DNA of 64,000 nt, taken from assembly GCA_050485485.1 (NCBI GenBank), contig JBJHBM010000001.1, positions 124,001 to 188,000 of the forward strand, in the 5' to 3' direction. How positions within the stretch are numbered: the first letter of the stretch is position 1; each line of letters opens with the position of its first letter. This document shows positions 34,585 through 42,917 of this stretch, in pieces. This DNA comes from WHSO01 sp050485485. Its GTDB lineage: Bacteria; Pseudomonadota; Alphaproteobacteria; SMXQ01. The notes beneath the pieces are model-generated. The model made no database searches. It worked only from the letters and a program-made list of their open reading frames with translations, and was not told the origin of the DNA. A program made the position numbers and the translations under genes.

Positions 34585-35530
34585 GGCGGGGATTCCCGAA
34601 GGCGGCGCGCCCGCGCCCGACCGGCCGCGCATGGGCTTCGTCGCCCTGATCGGGGCGCCTAACGCGGGCAAGTCGACGCTGCTCAACGCGCTGGTCGGCT
34701 CGCACGTCGCCATCGTCTCGCCCAAGGTCCAGACCACCCGGATGCGGATGACGGGCATCTGCATGGCGGGGGAGGCGCAGATCGCCTTCATCGACACGCC
34801 CGGCATCTTCGCGCCCAGGCGCCGCCTCGACCGGGCGATGGTGGCCGCCGCCTGGAGCGGCGTGATGGACGCCGACGCCGTGGTGCTGGTGGCGGACGCA
34901 GAGCGCGCCGCCCGCGCGCCCGCGCGCATCGACCCGGAAACGGCCGAGATCGTGGCCGGGCTCAAGGCGCGCGGCTGCCGCGCGGCGCTCGCGCTTAACA
35001 AGATCGACCTGCTCGCGCGCGAGAGCCTGCTCGCGACGGTGGCGGCCCATGACGCCGCCATGACCTTCGAGCGCGTGTTCCTGGTCTCGGCGCGCGACGG
35101 CGACGGGGTCGCGGACCTGCGCGACTGGCTCGCGGCCCAGATGCCGCAAGGGCCGTGGATGTATCCGCCCGACCAGCTCTCCGACCTGCCGATGCGCCTG
35201 CTCGCCGCCGAGATCACGCGCGAGCAGGCGTTCCTCCGGCTTCACCAGGAACTGCCCTACGGCATCGCGGTGCAGACCGAGCGCTGGGAGGAGCGCGCCG
35301 ACGGCTCGGCCCGCGTCGATCAGGTGATCCTGGTCGCGCGTGCGAGCCACAAGGGCATGGTGGTGGGGAAGAGCGGCGCCAAGGTGCGCGCCATCGGCGA
35401 GGCGGCGCGCCGCCGCCTCGAGGACATGCTGGGGCGGCGCGTACACCTGTTCCTGCACGTCAAGGTGGACGAGGCCTGGATGGAGAAGCCCGAGCACTAC
35501 CGCGAGCTGGGGCTCGACTTCCGCTCTTAG
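34577..35530 (+). CDS. era: GTPase Era
   Basis: The 317-residue protein has G1 GAPNAGKST (about 26-34), G3 DTPG (near 73), G4 NKID (near 139) and a KH domain with GKSGAKVRAIGEAARRR. It acts in 16S rRNA maturation and 30S assembly. Its start lies within the last codons of rnc (8-bp overlap), the usual rnc-era coupling. Confidence 0.96.
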   Translation: MSEAGIPEGGAPAPDRPRMGFVALIGAPNAGKSTLLNALVGSHVAIVSPKVQTTRMRMTGICMAGEAQIAFIDTPGIFAPRRRLDRAMVAAAWSGVMDADAVVLVADAERAARAPARIDPETAEIVAGLKARGCRAALALNKIDLLARESLLATVAAHDAAMTFERVFLVSARDGDGVADLRDWLAAQMPQGPWMYPPDQLSDLPMRLLAAEITREQAFLRLHQELPYGIAVQTERWEERADGSARVDQVILVARASHKGMVVGKSGAKVRAIGEAARRRLEDMLGRRVHLFLHVKVDEAWMEKPEHYRELGLDFRS

Positions 35531-35536
35531 CGCCGC

Positions 35537-36496
35537 TCAGGCGGTGCGGACGCGGCGCAGCTTGTCGGTGGCCTCGTTGAGGGCCTCGATCACGAGCTCG
35601 GCGGCGCCTTCCTTCTCCAGCAGCGTCGCCGTGACCGCGAAGGCGTGGAGCTTGAGCAGCTCGTAGAGCTGGCGGCTGGGGGCGGCCGCGACCGCCTCCA
35701 TCGCCTCGGCCATCGAATCGGTGATCTCCAGCAGCCCGCCGTAGCCGTGGAGCTGCAGCTCGGAGGCGAGGTTTTCGACCATGCGGGCGAGCTCGGCGTT
35801 GCGCTCCATGCGCGCGGCCGGAAGCTCGGTGCCGGCTGCCTGGGCCGCGACCGCCTGGTCGGCGAGCCAGCCGACGCGCTGGGCGTAGCGGTTGAGGCGG
35901 TGGTGGTCGATCACCGCACGGATCGCGCGGATGCGCTCGCCCGATGCGGCGGCCTCCTGGTCGCCGGTGGCCCGGAAGCGCAGGTTGTTGGGCACCGGGA
36001 TCGGCGCGAGGCCGAGCGGGTCGGGGGCGGCGCGGTTGGCGGCGCGGCGGTCGGGGCCGACGTAGCTGGTGGTGACCACGAACCGCTTGCGGTGCCGGAT
36101 CAGGGCGTCGAGGCGGTCGGACAGCAGCTTGAGGGAGATCGGCATGGTGACGATGTCGTCGATGCCGGCCTCCATGCCGTTGTTGACCGCCTCCACGCTC
36201 GGGTTCCACGACAGCGCCAGGATCACCGTGAACGGGTCGGCGCACAGGCGCGCCTGGCGCACCTCGCGCACCAGGCCGCACACCGCCTGCTTCTCGCGGT
36301 CGAGGTCGAGCAGCACCAGGTCGGGGCAGCGCTCGACCATGGCGCCGCGGGCGCGCTCCAGGTCGCCGAAATCGAGGATATTGCGGAAGCCGAGGGTCAG
36401 CATGGCGTCGCGCAGCGTCGCCCGCATCTGCGACAATGGATTGAACAGCACGACCGTCGCCTGCTCGAGCGTATATCGGGAATCGGCCACGGACAC
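35537..36496 (-). CDS. Degenerate receiver-domain protein
   Basis: The 319-residue protein has an N-terminal CheY-like fold (about 10-135) with the phospho-site region DLVLLDLD and a C-terminal helical region of about 150 residues (REC-plus-helices). The usual acidic pair after the first strand is replaced (VVLFNPLSQ), and the conserved Lys-Pro near residue 118 reads Met-Pro (VTMPIS), so normal phosphotransfer is doubtful. No DNA-binding domain or enzymatic motif is visible. It lies between the convergent era gene and the divergent recO gene. Confidence 0.75.
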   Translation of the reverse strand: MSVADSRYTLEQATVVLFNPLSQMRATLRDAMLTLGFRNILDFGDLERARGAMVERCPDLVLLDLDREKQAVCGLVREVRQARLCADPFTVILALSWNPSVEAVNNGMEAGIDDIVTMPISLKLLSDRLDALIRHRKRFVVTTSYVGPDRRAANRAAPDPLGLAPIPVPNNLRFRATGDQEAAASGERIRAIRAVIDHHRLNRYAQRVGWLADQAVAAQAAGTELPAARMERNAELARMVENLASELQLHGYGGLLEITDSMAEAMEAVAAAPSRQLYELLKLHAFAVTATLLEKEGAAELVIEALNEATDKLRRVRTA

Positions 36497-36560
36497 CCCT
36501 CTGACACCCCTTCGGATCGGGTCCCGGGATGATGCCCCAAAAGCTTGATCAAAACTTAAA

Positions 36561-36579
36561 TTTTAGGTGCATTTTTAGG
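36561..36579. promoter_or_regulatory. Direct repeats in the divergent region upstream of recO
   Basis: TTTTAGG occurs at 36561-36567 and 36573-36579, twelve bases apart, within an AT-rich stretch (36541-36590) between the receiver-like gene and recO. Twelve-base phasing puts the copies near one helical turn apart, as for cooperative protein binding. The role is unknown. Confidence 0.3.
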
Positions 36580-36635
36580 GAATTTGGACGGAACGGCAGC
36601 GAATTCCGGCGCGCCGTGCTAGCACTGTCCGCGTC

Positions 36636-37388
36636 ATGGAATGGCACGACGAAGCCCTGGTCCTGAGCGTCCGCAAGCACGGCGAGACCGCCGCCGTCGC
36701 GAGTCTGCTCACGCTCGGCCACGGTCGCCGTCTGGGCCTCGTGCGCGGCGGCCAGTCGCGCCGCCGCCAGGGCCTGCTGCAGCCCGGCAACCTCGTCGCC
36801 GCGGGCTGGCGCGCGCGCCTGCCGGAGCACCTCGGCACCTTCACCCTCGAGCCGCGGCGTGACTTCGCCGCGCTCGCGCTGGAGGACCCGGGCCGGCTCG
36901 CCGCGCTGGCGGCGATGGCGGCGGTGCTCGACGAGGCGCTGCCCGAGCACGATCCCCAGCCGCGGGCCTTCGCCGACGGCCTCGCGCTCCTGGAGGCGCT
37001 GGCGGCGCCGCCGGGCGGGGGGGATCCGATTGGCTGGCTCGCCGCCTATGTGTGCTGGGAGCTTGCGCTGCTGCGCATCCTCGGCTTCGGCCTCGACCTC
37101 GGCTCCTGCGCCGCGACCGGCGCCACCGCCGACCTCGTCTACGTCTCGCCGCGTTCGGGCCGGGCGGTCTCGGCCGCGGCAGGCGCGCCCTATCACGACC
37201 GCCTGCTGCCGCTGCCCGCCTTCCTGCACGCGGACGACGCGGCGCCAGCGGGTGCCGACGACATCGTCGCGGGGCTCCGCCTCACCGGGTACTTCCTGGA
37301 GCGCCACCATTACGCGGCCCACGGCGGCAAGCCCCCGGCAGCGCGCGCACGGCTCGCGGCCTGGGCCGGGCGCGCGGTAAGAAAATAG
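36636..37388 (+). CDS. recO: DNA repair protein RecO
   Basis: The 250-residue protein has the N-terminal OB-fold pattern MEWHDEALVLSVRKHGETAAVASLLT, here shown in part as WHDEALVLSVRKHGE, with GLVRGGQSRR following, and an all-helical C-terminal part. It loads RecA with RecF/RecR in gap repair. The gene order era ... recO ... parC matches other alphaproteobacteria. Confidence 0.93.
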   Translation: MEWHDEALVLSVRKHGETAAVASLLTLGHGRRLGLVRGGQSRRRQGLLQPGNLVAAGWRARLPEHLGTFTLEPRRDFAALALEDPGRLAALAAMAAVLDEALPEHDPQPRAFADGLALLEALAAPPGGGDPIGWLAAYVCWELALLRILGFGLDLGSCAATGATADLVYVSPRSGRAVSAAAGAPYHDRLLPLPAFLHADDAAPAGADDIVAGLRLTGYFLERHHYAAHGGKPPAARARLAAWAGRAVRK

Positions 37389-37444
37389 GGGCCCGGCCCC
37401 CAACATCTTGTGTTTTTTGCCCGGCCGGTGCATAGATCGGGCCG

Positions 37445-39682
37445 ATGGCACGACCACCCGCAAAACCCGCTCCCGATCCCGTGATCCGCGACGAGCCGCT
37501 CGCGCGCGCGCTGAGCGAGCGCTACCTGGCCTATGCGCTCTCCACCATCATGTCGCGCTCGCTGCCCGACGTGCGGGACGGCCTCAAGCCGGTCCACCGG
37601 CGCCTGCTCTACGCCATGCTCAAGCTGCACCTCGACCCCGAGCAGGGGTTCAAGAAGTGCGCGCGCGTGGTGGGCGACGTGATCGGCAAGTACCACCCCC
37701 ACGGTGACGCCGCCGTCTATGACGCGCTGGTGCGTCTCGCCCAGGATTTCGCCGTGCGCTACCCGCTGGTGGACGGGCAGGGCAACTTCGGCAACATCGA
37801 CGGCGACAACGCCGCGGCCATGCGCTACACCGAGGCCCGCCTGACGGCGGTGGCCAAGGCGCTGCTCGACGGCATCGACGAGGACGCGGTCGATTTCCGC
37901 ACCACCTACGACGGCGAGGAGCAGGAGCCGGTGGTGCTGCCGGCGGCCTTCCCGAATCTGCTCGCCAACGGCGCGACCGGCATCGCGGTCGGCATGGCGA
38001 CCTCGATTCCGCCCCACAACGCGGGCGAGGTCTGCGACGCGCTGCTGCACCTCATCAAGTTCCCCAAGGCTACCGTCGGCAAGCTCGCGGACTTCATTCC
38101 GGGCCCGGATTTCCCGACCGGCGGCGTGCTGGTCGAATCGCGCGAGGCGGTGGTCGAGGCCTACCGCACCGGCCGCGGCGCGTTCCGGGTGCGCGCCCGC
38201 TGGGAGAAGGAGGATCTGCCGCGCGGGTTGTGGCAGGTCGTCGTCACCGAGATTCCGTGGCAGGTCCAGAAGTCGCGCCTGATCGAGAAGATCGCGGCGC
38301 TGATGGAGGCGAAGAAGCTGCCGTTGCTCGCCGACGTTCGCGACGAATCGGCGGAGACCGTGCGCCTCGTGCTGGAACCGCGCTCGCGCGCGATCGAACC
38401 CGAGCACCTGATGGCGCAGCTGTTCCAGCATACCGAGCTCGAGGCCCGCATCGGCCTCAACATGAACGTGCTGGATGGCGACCAGACCCCGCGCGTGATG
38501 AACCTGCGCGAGGTGCTGCAGGCCTTCCTCGATCACCGCCACGCGGTCCTGAAGCGCGTTTCCGCCTTCCGCCTCGGCAAGATCGAAGCGCGCCTCGAGA
38601 TTCTGGAGGGCTACCTCGAGGCCTACGGCAAGCTCGACCTCGTCATCAAGATCATCCGCGAGGAGGACGAGCCAAAGCCCAAGCTGATGAAGGCGCTGCG
38701 CATCAACGACGTGCAGGCCGAGGCGATCCTCAACATGCGGCTGCGCGCCCTGCGCAAGCTCGAGGAAAAGGAGATTCGCGCCGAGCATCGTAGGCTCGCC
38801 GACGAGGCGAAGGAGCTGCGCGCGCTTCTCAAGAACGAGAAGAAGCGCTGGACGATCATCGCGGACCAGGTCAAGGCGACCCGGGACGCGTTCGGCCAGA
38901 AGACCGCGCTCGGGCGCCGGCGCACGGAGATCGGCGACGCCCCCTCGGCGGTGGTCATCCCGATCGACGCCGCCATCGAGAAGGAGCCCGTGACCGTGGT
39001 TTGCTCGGCCAAGGGCTGGCTGCGCGGCTTCAAGGGGCATCTCGCGGCCGATGCCGACATCAAGTACAAGGAAGGCGACGGGCCCGGCTTCGTGCTCCAC
39101 GCGGAAACCACCGACAAGCTGCTGGTGTTCGCCACCAACGGGCGCTTCTACACGATCCCCTGCGACCGCCTGCCGCCCGGCCGCGGCAACGGCGAGCCGG
39201 TGCGCCTGATGGTGGACCTCGGCAACGACCACGACATCGTGCGGCTTCTGGTCCACAAGCCGGGCCGCAAGCTGGTGGTGGCCTCCTCCGACGGGCGCGG
39301 CTTCGTCGTGCCGGAGGACGAAGTTCTGGCGCAGACCCGCGCCGGCAAGCAGGTGCTCAACGTCAAGGGCGACATCGAGGCCGCGGCGTGCCGGCCGGTG
39401 GAGGGGGATTCCGTGGCGGTGCTCGGCAGCAACCGCAAGCTCCTGATCTTCCCGGTCAAGGATCTGCCCGAGATGACGCGCGGGCGCGGCGTGAAGCTCC
39501 AGGCCTACCGCGACGCGACCCTCGACGACCTCGTCACCTTCAACCGCAAGGACGGGCTCTCATGGCGGCAGGCCGACCGCACCCGTACCGAGACCGACCT
39601 GACCGCCTGGATCGGCAAGCGTGCCCAGTCGGGCCGCATGCCGCCGCGCGGCTTCCCGAAGAAGCCGAAGGCGTTTTCTTAG
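37445..39682 (+). CDS. parC: DNA topoisomerase IV subunit A
   Basis: The 745-residue type II topoisomerase subunit decatenates sister chromosomes. It shows SRSLPDVRDGLKPVHRR (near residue 38), GKYHPHGD (near 81), the catalytic Tyr128 in MRYTEARL and a degenerate GyrA-like beta-pinwheel at the C-terminus. The lack of a GyrA box (QRRGGKG) and the length point to ParC rather than GyrA. It begins 56 bp after recO. Confidence 0.95.
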   Translation: MARPPAKPAPDPVIRDEPLARALSERYLAYALSTIMSRSLPDVRDGLKPVHRRLLYAMLKLHLDPEQGFKKCARVVGDVIGKYHPHGDAAVYDALVRLAQDFAVRYPLVDGQGNFGNIDGDNAAAMRYTEARLTAVAKALLDGIDEDAVDFRTTYDGEEQEPVVLPAAFPNLLANGATGIAVGMATSIPPHNAGEVCDALLHLIKFPKATVGKLADFIPGPDFPTGGVLVESREAVVEAYRTGRGAFRVRARWEKEDLPRGLWQVVVTEIPWQVQKSRLIEKIAALMEAKKLPLLADVRDESAETVRLVLEPRSRAIEPEHLMAQLFQHTELEARIGLNMNVLDGDQTPRVMNLREVLQAFLDHRHAVLKRVSAFRLGKIEARLEILEGYLEAYGKLDLVIKIIREEDEPKPKLMKALRINDVQAEAILNMRLRALRKLEEKEIRAEHRRLADEAKELRALLKNEKKRWTIIADQVKATRDAFGQKTALGRRRTEIGDAPSAVVIPIDAAIEKEPVTVVCSAKGWLRGFKGHLAADADIKYKEGDGPGFVLHAETTDKLLVFATNGRFYTIPCDRLPPGRGNGEPVRLMVDLGNDHDIVRLLVHKPGRKLVVASSDGRGFVVPEDEVLAQTRAGKQVLNVKGDIEAAACRPVEGDSVAVLGSNRKLLIFPVKDLPEMTRGRGVKLQAYRDATLDDLVTFNRKDGLSWRQADRTRTETDLTAWIGKRAQSGRMPPRGFPKKPKAFS

Positions 39683-39742
39683 GCAGGACGGGATTTCCCG
39701 AGTGCCGCACGCAGGCTGCGCCCGGCATTCGGATTTCCTTCT

Positions 39743-40291
39743 TCAGTCGATCTGGCGGAAGGTGCCGGTGCGGCGATCCACCGCCAGCCGCTGAACCAGA
39801 GAGCCGTTCTGCGTGACGATCTCGGCCACGATTTCCCCGGTGTCGGTCGGCCGCAACTCACCCAGCTTGAGTCGGGGATTGGCGTGCCAGTCGAGCGCGC
39901 GCCGAAGCATCTCCCCGACCTGCTCGGCGGTGGCTTCACCATGTCCCGCGCGTGGCATGCCGTAGATCGGGCCCGGCCCGATGGCCGGAGGCATCATGCC
40001 CATCATGCCGCCCATCATCATGGGGCAAGGCATCATGCCGGGCATCATTCCCATCTGTCCCGGCATCATGCCGGACTGTCCCATGCCCTGGCCGCCCATC
40101 ATTCCGGGCATGCCGCCCGGCATGTCCTTTGCCGGAGCCTCCTGCGGGGCGGCGGGGGCGGGGGCCGCCTGCGTTTCCGGGGGATGATGCGCATCATGGT
40201 CCTGAGGGTCCGTCTGCGCCATGGCCGAAGGCGGATTGAATAGCAGTAAAAGCCCTGCGACCAGTGCGGTGTGCGACTTATTCATCTTCAT
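39743..40291 (-). CDS. Met-rich secreted protein, probable copper binding
   Basis: The 182-residue protein has a signal peptide (cleavage after AMA, about residue 25), a Pro/Ala/His segment (HDAHH), then a block from about residue 56 to 105 made of PGMM, MGG and GQMG repeats with more than twenty Met. The C-terminal ~65 residues form a small alpha/beta part ending GTFRQID. Met-rich periplasmic proteins bind Cu(I). It is the last gene of the copper island and overlaps the DUF2933 gene by ATGA. The exact family is unknown to me. Confidence 0.8.
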   Translation of the reverse strand: MKMNKSHTALVAGLLLLFNPPSAMAQTDPQDHDAHHPPETQAAPAPAAPQEAPAKDMPGGMPGMMGGQGMGQSGMMPGQMGMMPGMMPCPMMMGGMMGMMPPAIGPGPIYGMPRAGHGEATAEQVGEMLRRALDWHANPRLKLGELRPTDTGEIVAEIVTQNGSLVQRLAVDRRTGTFRQID

Positions 40292-40572
40292 GATTCATGC
40301 TCCTTGCTTACTGTGGATTCTTCATGCCGCTCACTCCCTTGTCCGCCATGCCCGTGATTTCGATGCATGAAGAAATGCATGCCGAGACAGACGGCCAACG
40401 GCAGCAGCAGCGGTAAGGCGGCGAGGAGGCGGAGACGATGTTCCAGCCATAGCACCACGCCGGCGACCGCAAGCAGGACCCAGAGCGCGAAACCCATGGG
40501 CGAGCTCAGGAATGGACGCTTCCGATTTGCAATAACGGATGAATCGACCGGCTCGTGTTTGCGATAGGTCAT
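40288..40572 (-). CDS. DUF2933 small membrane protein
   Basis: The 94-residue protein has two hydrophobic helices (FALWVLLAVAGVVLWL and LLAALPLLLPLAVCLGMHF) and a His-rich tail (HFFMHRNHGHGG), the pattern of DUF2933. It overlaps the copper ATPase stop (ATGA at 40569-40572) and the next gene in the same way, so it is part of the operon. DUF2933 proteins are often found beside copper ATPases. Their function is not established. Confidence 0.85.
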   Translation of the reverse strand: MTYRKHEPVDSSVIANRKRPFLSSPMGFALWVLLAVAGVVLWLEHRLRLLAALPLLLPLAVCLGMHFFMHRNHGHGGQGSERHEESTVSKEHES

Positions 40573-42881
40573 GTTTTTGCCACCTCCAATCGCGCGCGCT
40601 TCAGCAACAGCGAGTTGCCGATCACGGAAAGCGAGCTCGCGGTCATGGCGATCACCCCGATCATCGGATGGAGAAGGCCCAGCGCCGCGATCGGAATGGC
40701 GGCGACGTTGTAGAACCATGCCCAGAATAGGTTTTGGACGATTTTGGAGAAGGTGGCCTTGGACAGGCGGATCGCCTCGACCGCCTTGGAAAGCTCGCCC
40801 CCCACCAGGGTGACGTCGGCGGCCTCGATCGCGACGTCGGCACCGGCGCCGATGGCGATGCCGACGTTGGCCTGCTTCAATGCCGGCGCGTCGTTGATGC
40901 CGTCGCCGACCATGGCGACCCCGCCGCCATGACGCGCCTGAAGCTCGCGTATGGCAGCGACCTTTCCTTCGGGCAGCACGCCGGCCCGCACTTCGTCTAT
41001 GCCGACCCGGGAAGCGACATGACGCGCGGTGCGCTCGTTATCGCCGGTGATCATGACGGCCTGGATGCCGAGCTCGTGCATGGCGGCGATAGCGGCCTTG
41101 GAATCCTCCTTGATCGTGTCGGCGACGGCGACGAGCCCCGCCGCGCGGTCGTCGATCGCGACCAGCATGGCGGTCTTTCCCGAGGTCTCGAGCCCGGTGA
41201 GCTGTTCGTCGAGCTCGCCGATGGAGATTCCGGATTCTTCGAGCAACCGCCGGCTGCCAACCCGCACCCGGCGGCCTTCAACGTCACCTTCGACGCCGCG
41301 CGCCGTGACCGCCTTGAAGCCCACGACGTCGGGCACGTCGAGGCCGCGCTCCCGGGCGCCAGCGACCACGGCCTGGCCGAGCGGGTGCTCGGAACCGGCT
41401 TCGACGGCCGCCGCGGCCTTGAGCACCTCGGTCTCGTCGAATCCCGGCGCCGTCGCCACGTCGGTGAGCGCGGGCTTGCCCTTGGTGATGGTGCCGGTCT
41501 TGTCGAGCACCACCACCTTGATGTCTTTCAATGTCTGTATGGCTTCGCCCGAGCGGATCAGCACGCCGCGTTCGGCGCCAAGCCCGCTGCCCACCATGAT
41601 CGCCGTCGGCGTGGCGAGGCCGAGCGCGCAGGGACAGGCGATGACGAGCACCGCGACCGCCGAGAGAATGCCGACCATCAGGGGAGCAAGTCCAGGATTG
41701 ACCCAAGGAAGGAAGCTCGCGCCCCAGTGGAGGATCGGCCTCAGGCCGTCGTCGAAGGCCAGCCATGCGGCGAGGCTTGCGAAACTGATGAGGATGACCG
41801 CGGGCACGAAGTAGCCGGTGATCCGGTCCGCGAACTCCTGGATCGGCACTTTCGAGCCCTGGGCCTCCTCGACCAGGCGGATGACCTGCGCGAGAAACGT
41901 GTCGGCTCCCACCTTGGTGGCGTGGACCTTCAGCATGCCTTCCTTGTTGATGGTGGCGCCGATGACGGGGTCGCCCGGGCCCTTTTCGACGGGCACGGAC
42001 TCGCCGGTGGCGATGGATTCGTCGAGATGGCTGTTTCCTTCGACGATCTCGCCATCGGTCGGAACCTTGGCGCCCGGACGGACCACCATCACGTCGCCGG
42101 CGCGTAGCGCCGTTACCGCCACCTCGATTTCGTTGCCGTTGCGCAGGACCGAGGCGGTCTTGGCGCCGAGCGTGACCAGCCGCTTGATGGCCTGGCTGGC
42201 GCGTCCCTTGGCCCGGGTCTCGAGATAGCGCCCGAGCAGATGGAAGGTCGTGATGGTCGCGGCCATCTCTATGAACGAGGTCATCGGGTAGAAGAATCCG
42301 ACGAGGCCGATCAAATAAGGCGGCAGGCTGCCCATCGAGATCAGCACGTCCATATTGGCGGTACGGTTGGTGAGCGAGCGCCAGGCGGATCGGTGCGTCG
42401 CGAAGCCGCCGTAGAGGAAGACGACCGGAAACGCGAGGACGGCCACGATGGCGAGGTAGCCCGGGATCGGCTGCCAGAACATGTGCGGCACCATCAGCAG
42501 CATGATCAAGGTGGTCGGGACGGCGGCGATCCAGAGCCTCTTCCATGCCTGCGTCAGGTAGCGTTCCTCGATTTCGCCTGACGCCGTCGGGGAGCCCGAC
42601 CCTGCGTCTTCGACCGCGTCGACGTCGTATCCCGCGCGCTCGACGGTGCCTCGTATCCTGGCGGCATCCGTCAGGGCCGGATCGAAATGGACCGTCACGC
42701 GGTGGTTTCCGATGTTGGTCTCGACGCCGGCGATGCCGGGCAGCCGACGGATCGAAGTGGAAACGAGCCCCGCGCAATGGTCACTGCCCATGCCCGGGAC
42801 GATCAGGCGGGCCGTTTGGCGGCCGGAAGCTCCGGCGGCATCGCGTGAAACGACTTGGAGGGTATCGTCATTGGTTGTCAT
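40569..42881 (-). CDS. copA: Copper-translocating P1B-type ATPase
   Basis: The 770-residue protein has one N-terminal HMA-like domain, eight helices, the transport motif ACPCALGLATP, the phosphorylation site DKTGTITKG, the TGE loop ATGESVPVE and GDGINDAPAL. YN in helix 7 and MTASS in helix 8 fit the Cu(I) (1B-1) class. The HMA metal loop is GMGSDHC, so the first Cys of the usual CxxC is Ser. It exports copper from the cytoplasm. The upstream multicopper oxidase gene ends 36 bp before this start. Confidence 0.93.
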   Translation of the reverse strand: MTTNDDTLQVVSRDAAGASGRQTARLIVPGMGSDHCAGLVSTSIRRLPGIAGVETNIGNHRVTVHFDPALTDAARIRGTVERAGYDVDAVEDAGSGSPTASGEIEERYLTQAWKRLWIAAVPTTLIMLLMVPHMFWQPIPGYLAIVAVLAFPVVFLYGGFATHRSAWRSLTNRTANMDVLISMGSLPPYLIGLVGFFYPMTSFIEMAATITTFHLLGRYLETRAKGRASQAIKRLVTLGAKTASVLRNGNEIEVAVTALRAGDVMVVRPGAKVPTDGEIVEGNSHLDESIATGESVPVEKGPGDPVIGATINKEGMLKVHATKVGADTFLAQVIRLVEEAQGSKVPIQEFADRITGYFVPAVILISFASLAAWLAFDDGLRPILHWGASFLPWVNPGLAPLMVGILSAVAVLVIACPCALGLATPTAIMVGSGLGAERGVLIRSGEAIQTLKDIKVVVLDKTGTITKGKPALTDVATAPGFDETEVLKAAAAVEAGSEHPLGQAVVAGARERGLDVPDVVGFKAVTARGVEGDVEGRRVRVGSRRLLEESGISIGELDEQLTGLETSGKTAMLVAIDDRAAGLVAVADTIKEDSKAAIAAMHELGIQAVMITGDNERTARHVASRVGIDEVRAGVLPEGKVAAIRELQARHGGGVAMVGDGINDAPALKQANVGIAIGAGADVAIEAADVTLVGGELSKAVEAIRLSKATFSKIVQNLFWAWFYNVAAIPIAALGLLHPMIGVIAMTASSLSVIGNSLLLKRARLEVAKT

Positions 42882-42917
42882 GGCCGTGCCTTCCTTTCCT
42901 TTGTCGTTTGACGATCC

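Noticed and set aside
39980..40130. Repetitive DNA that looked like a tandem repeat or CRISPR-like array
   Set aside because: The repeats are short and irregular and simply encode the Met/Gly/Pro block of the secreted protein; there are no spacers.
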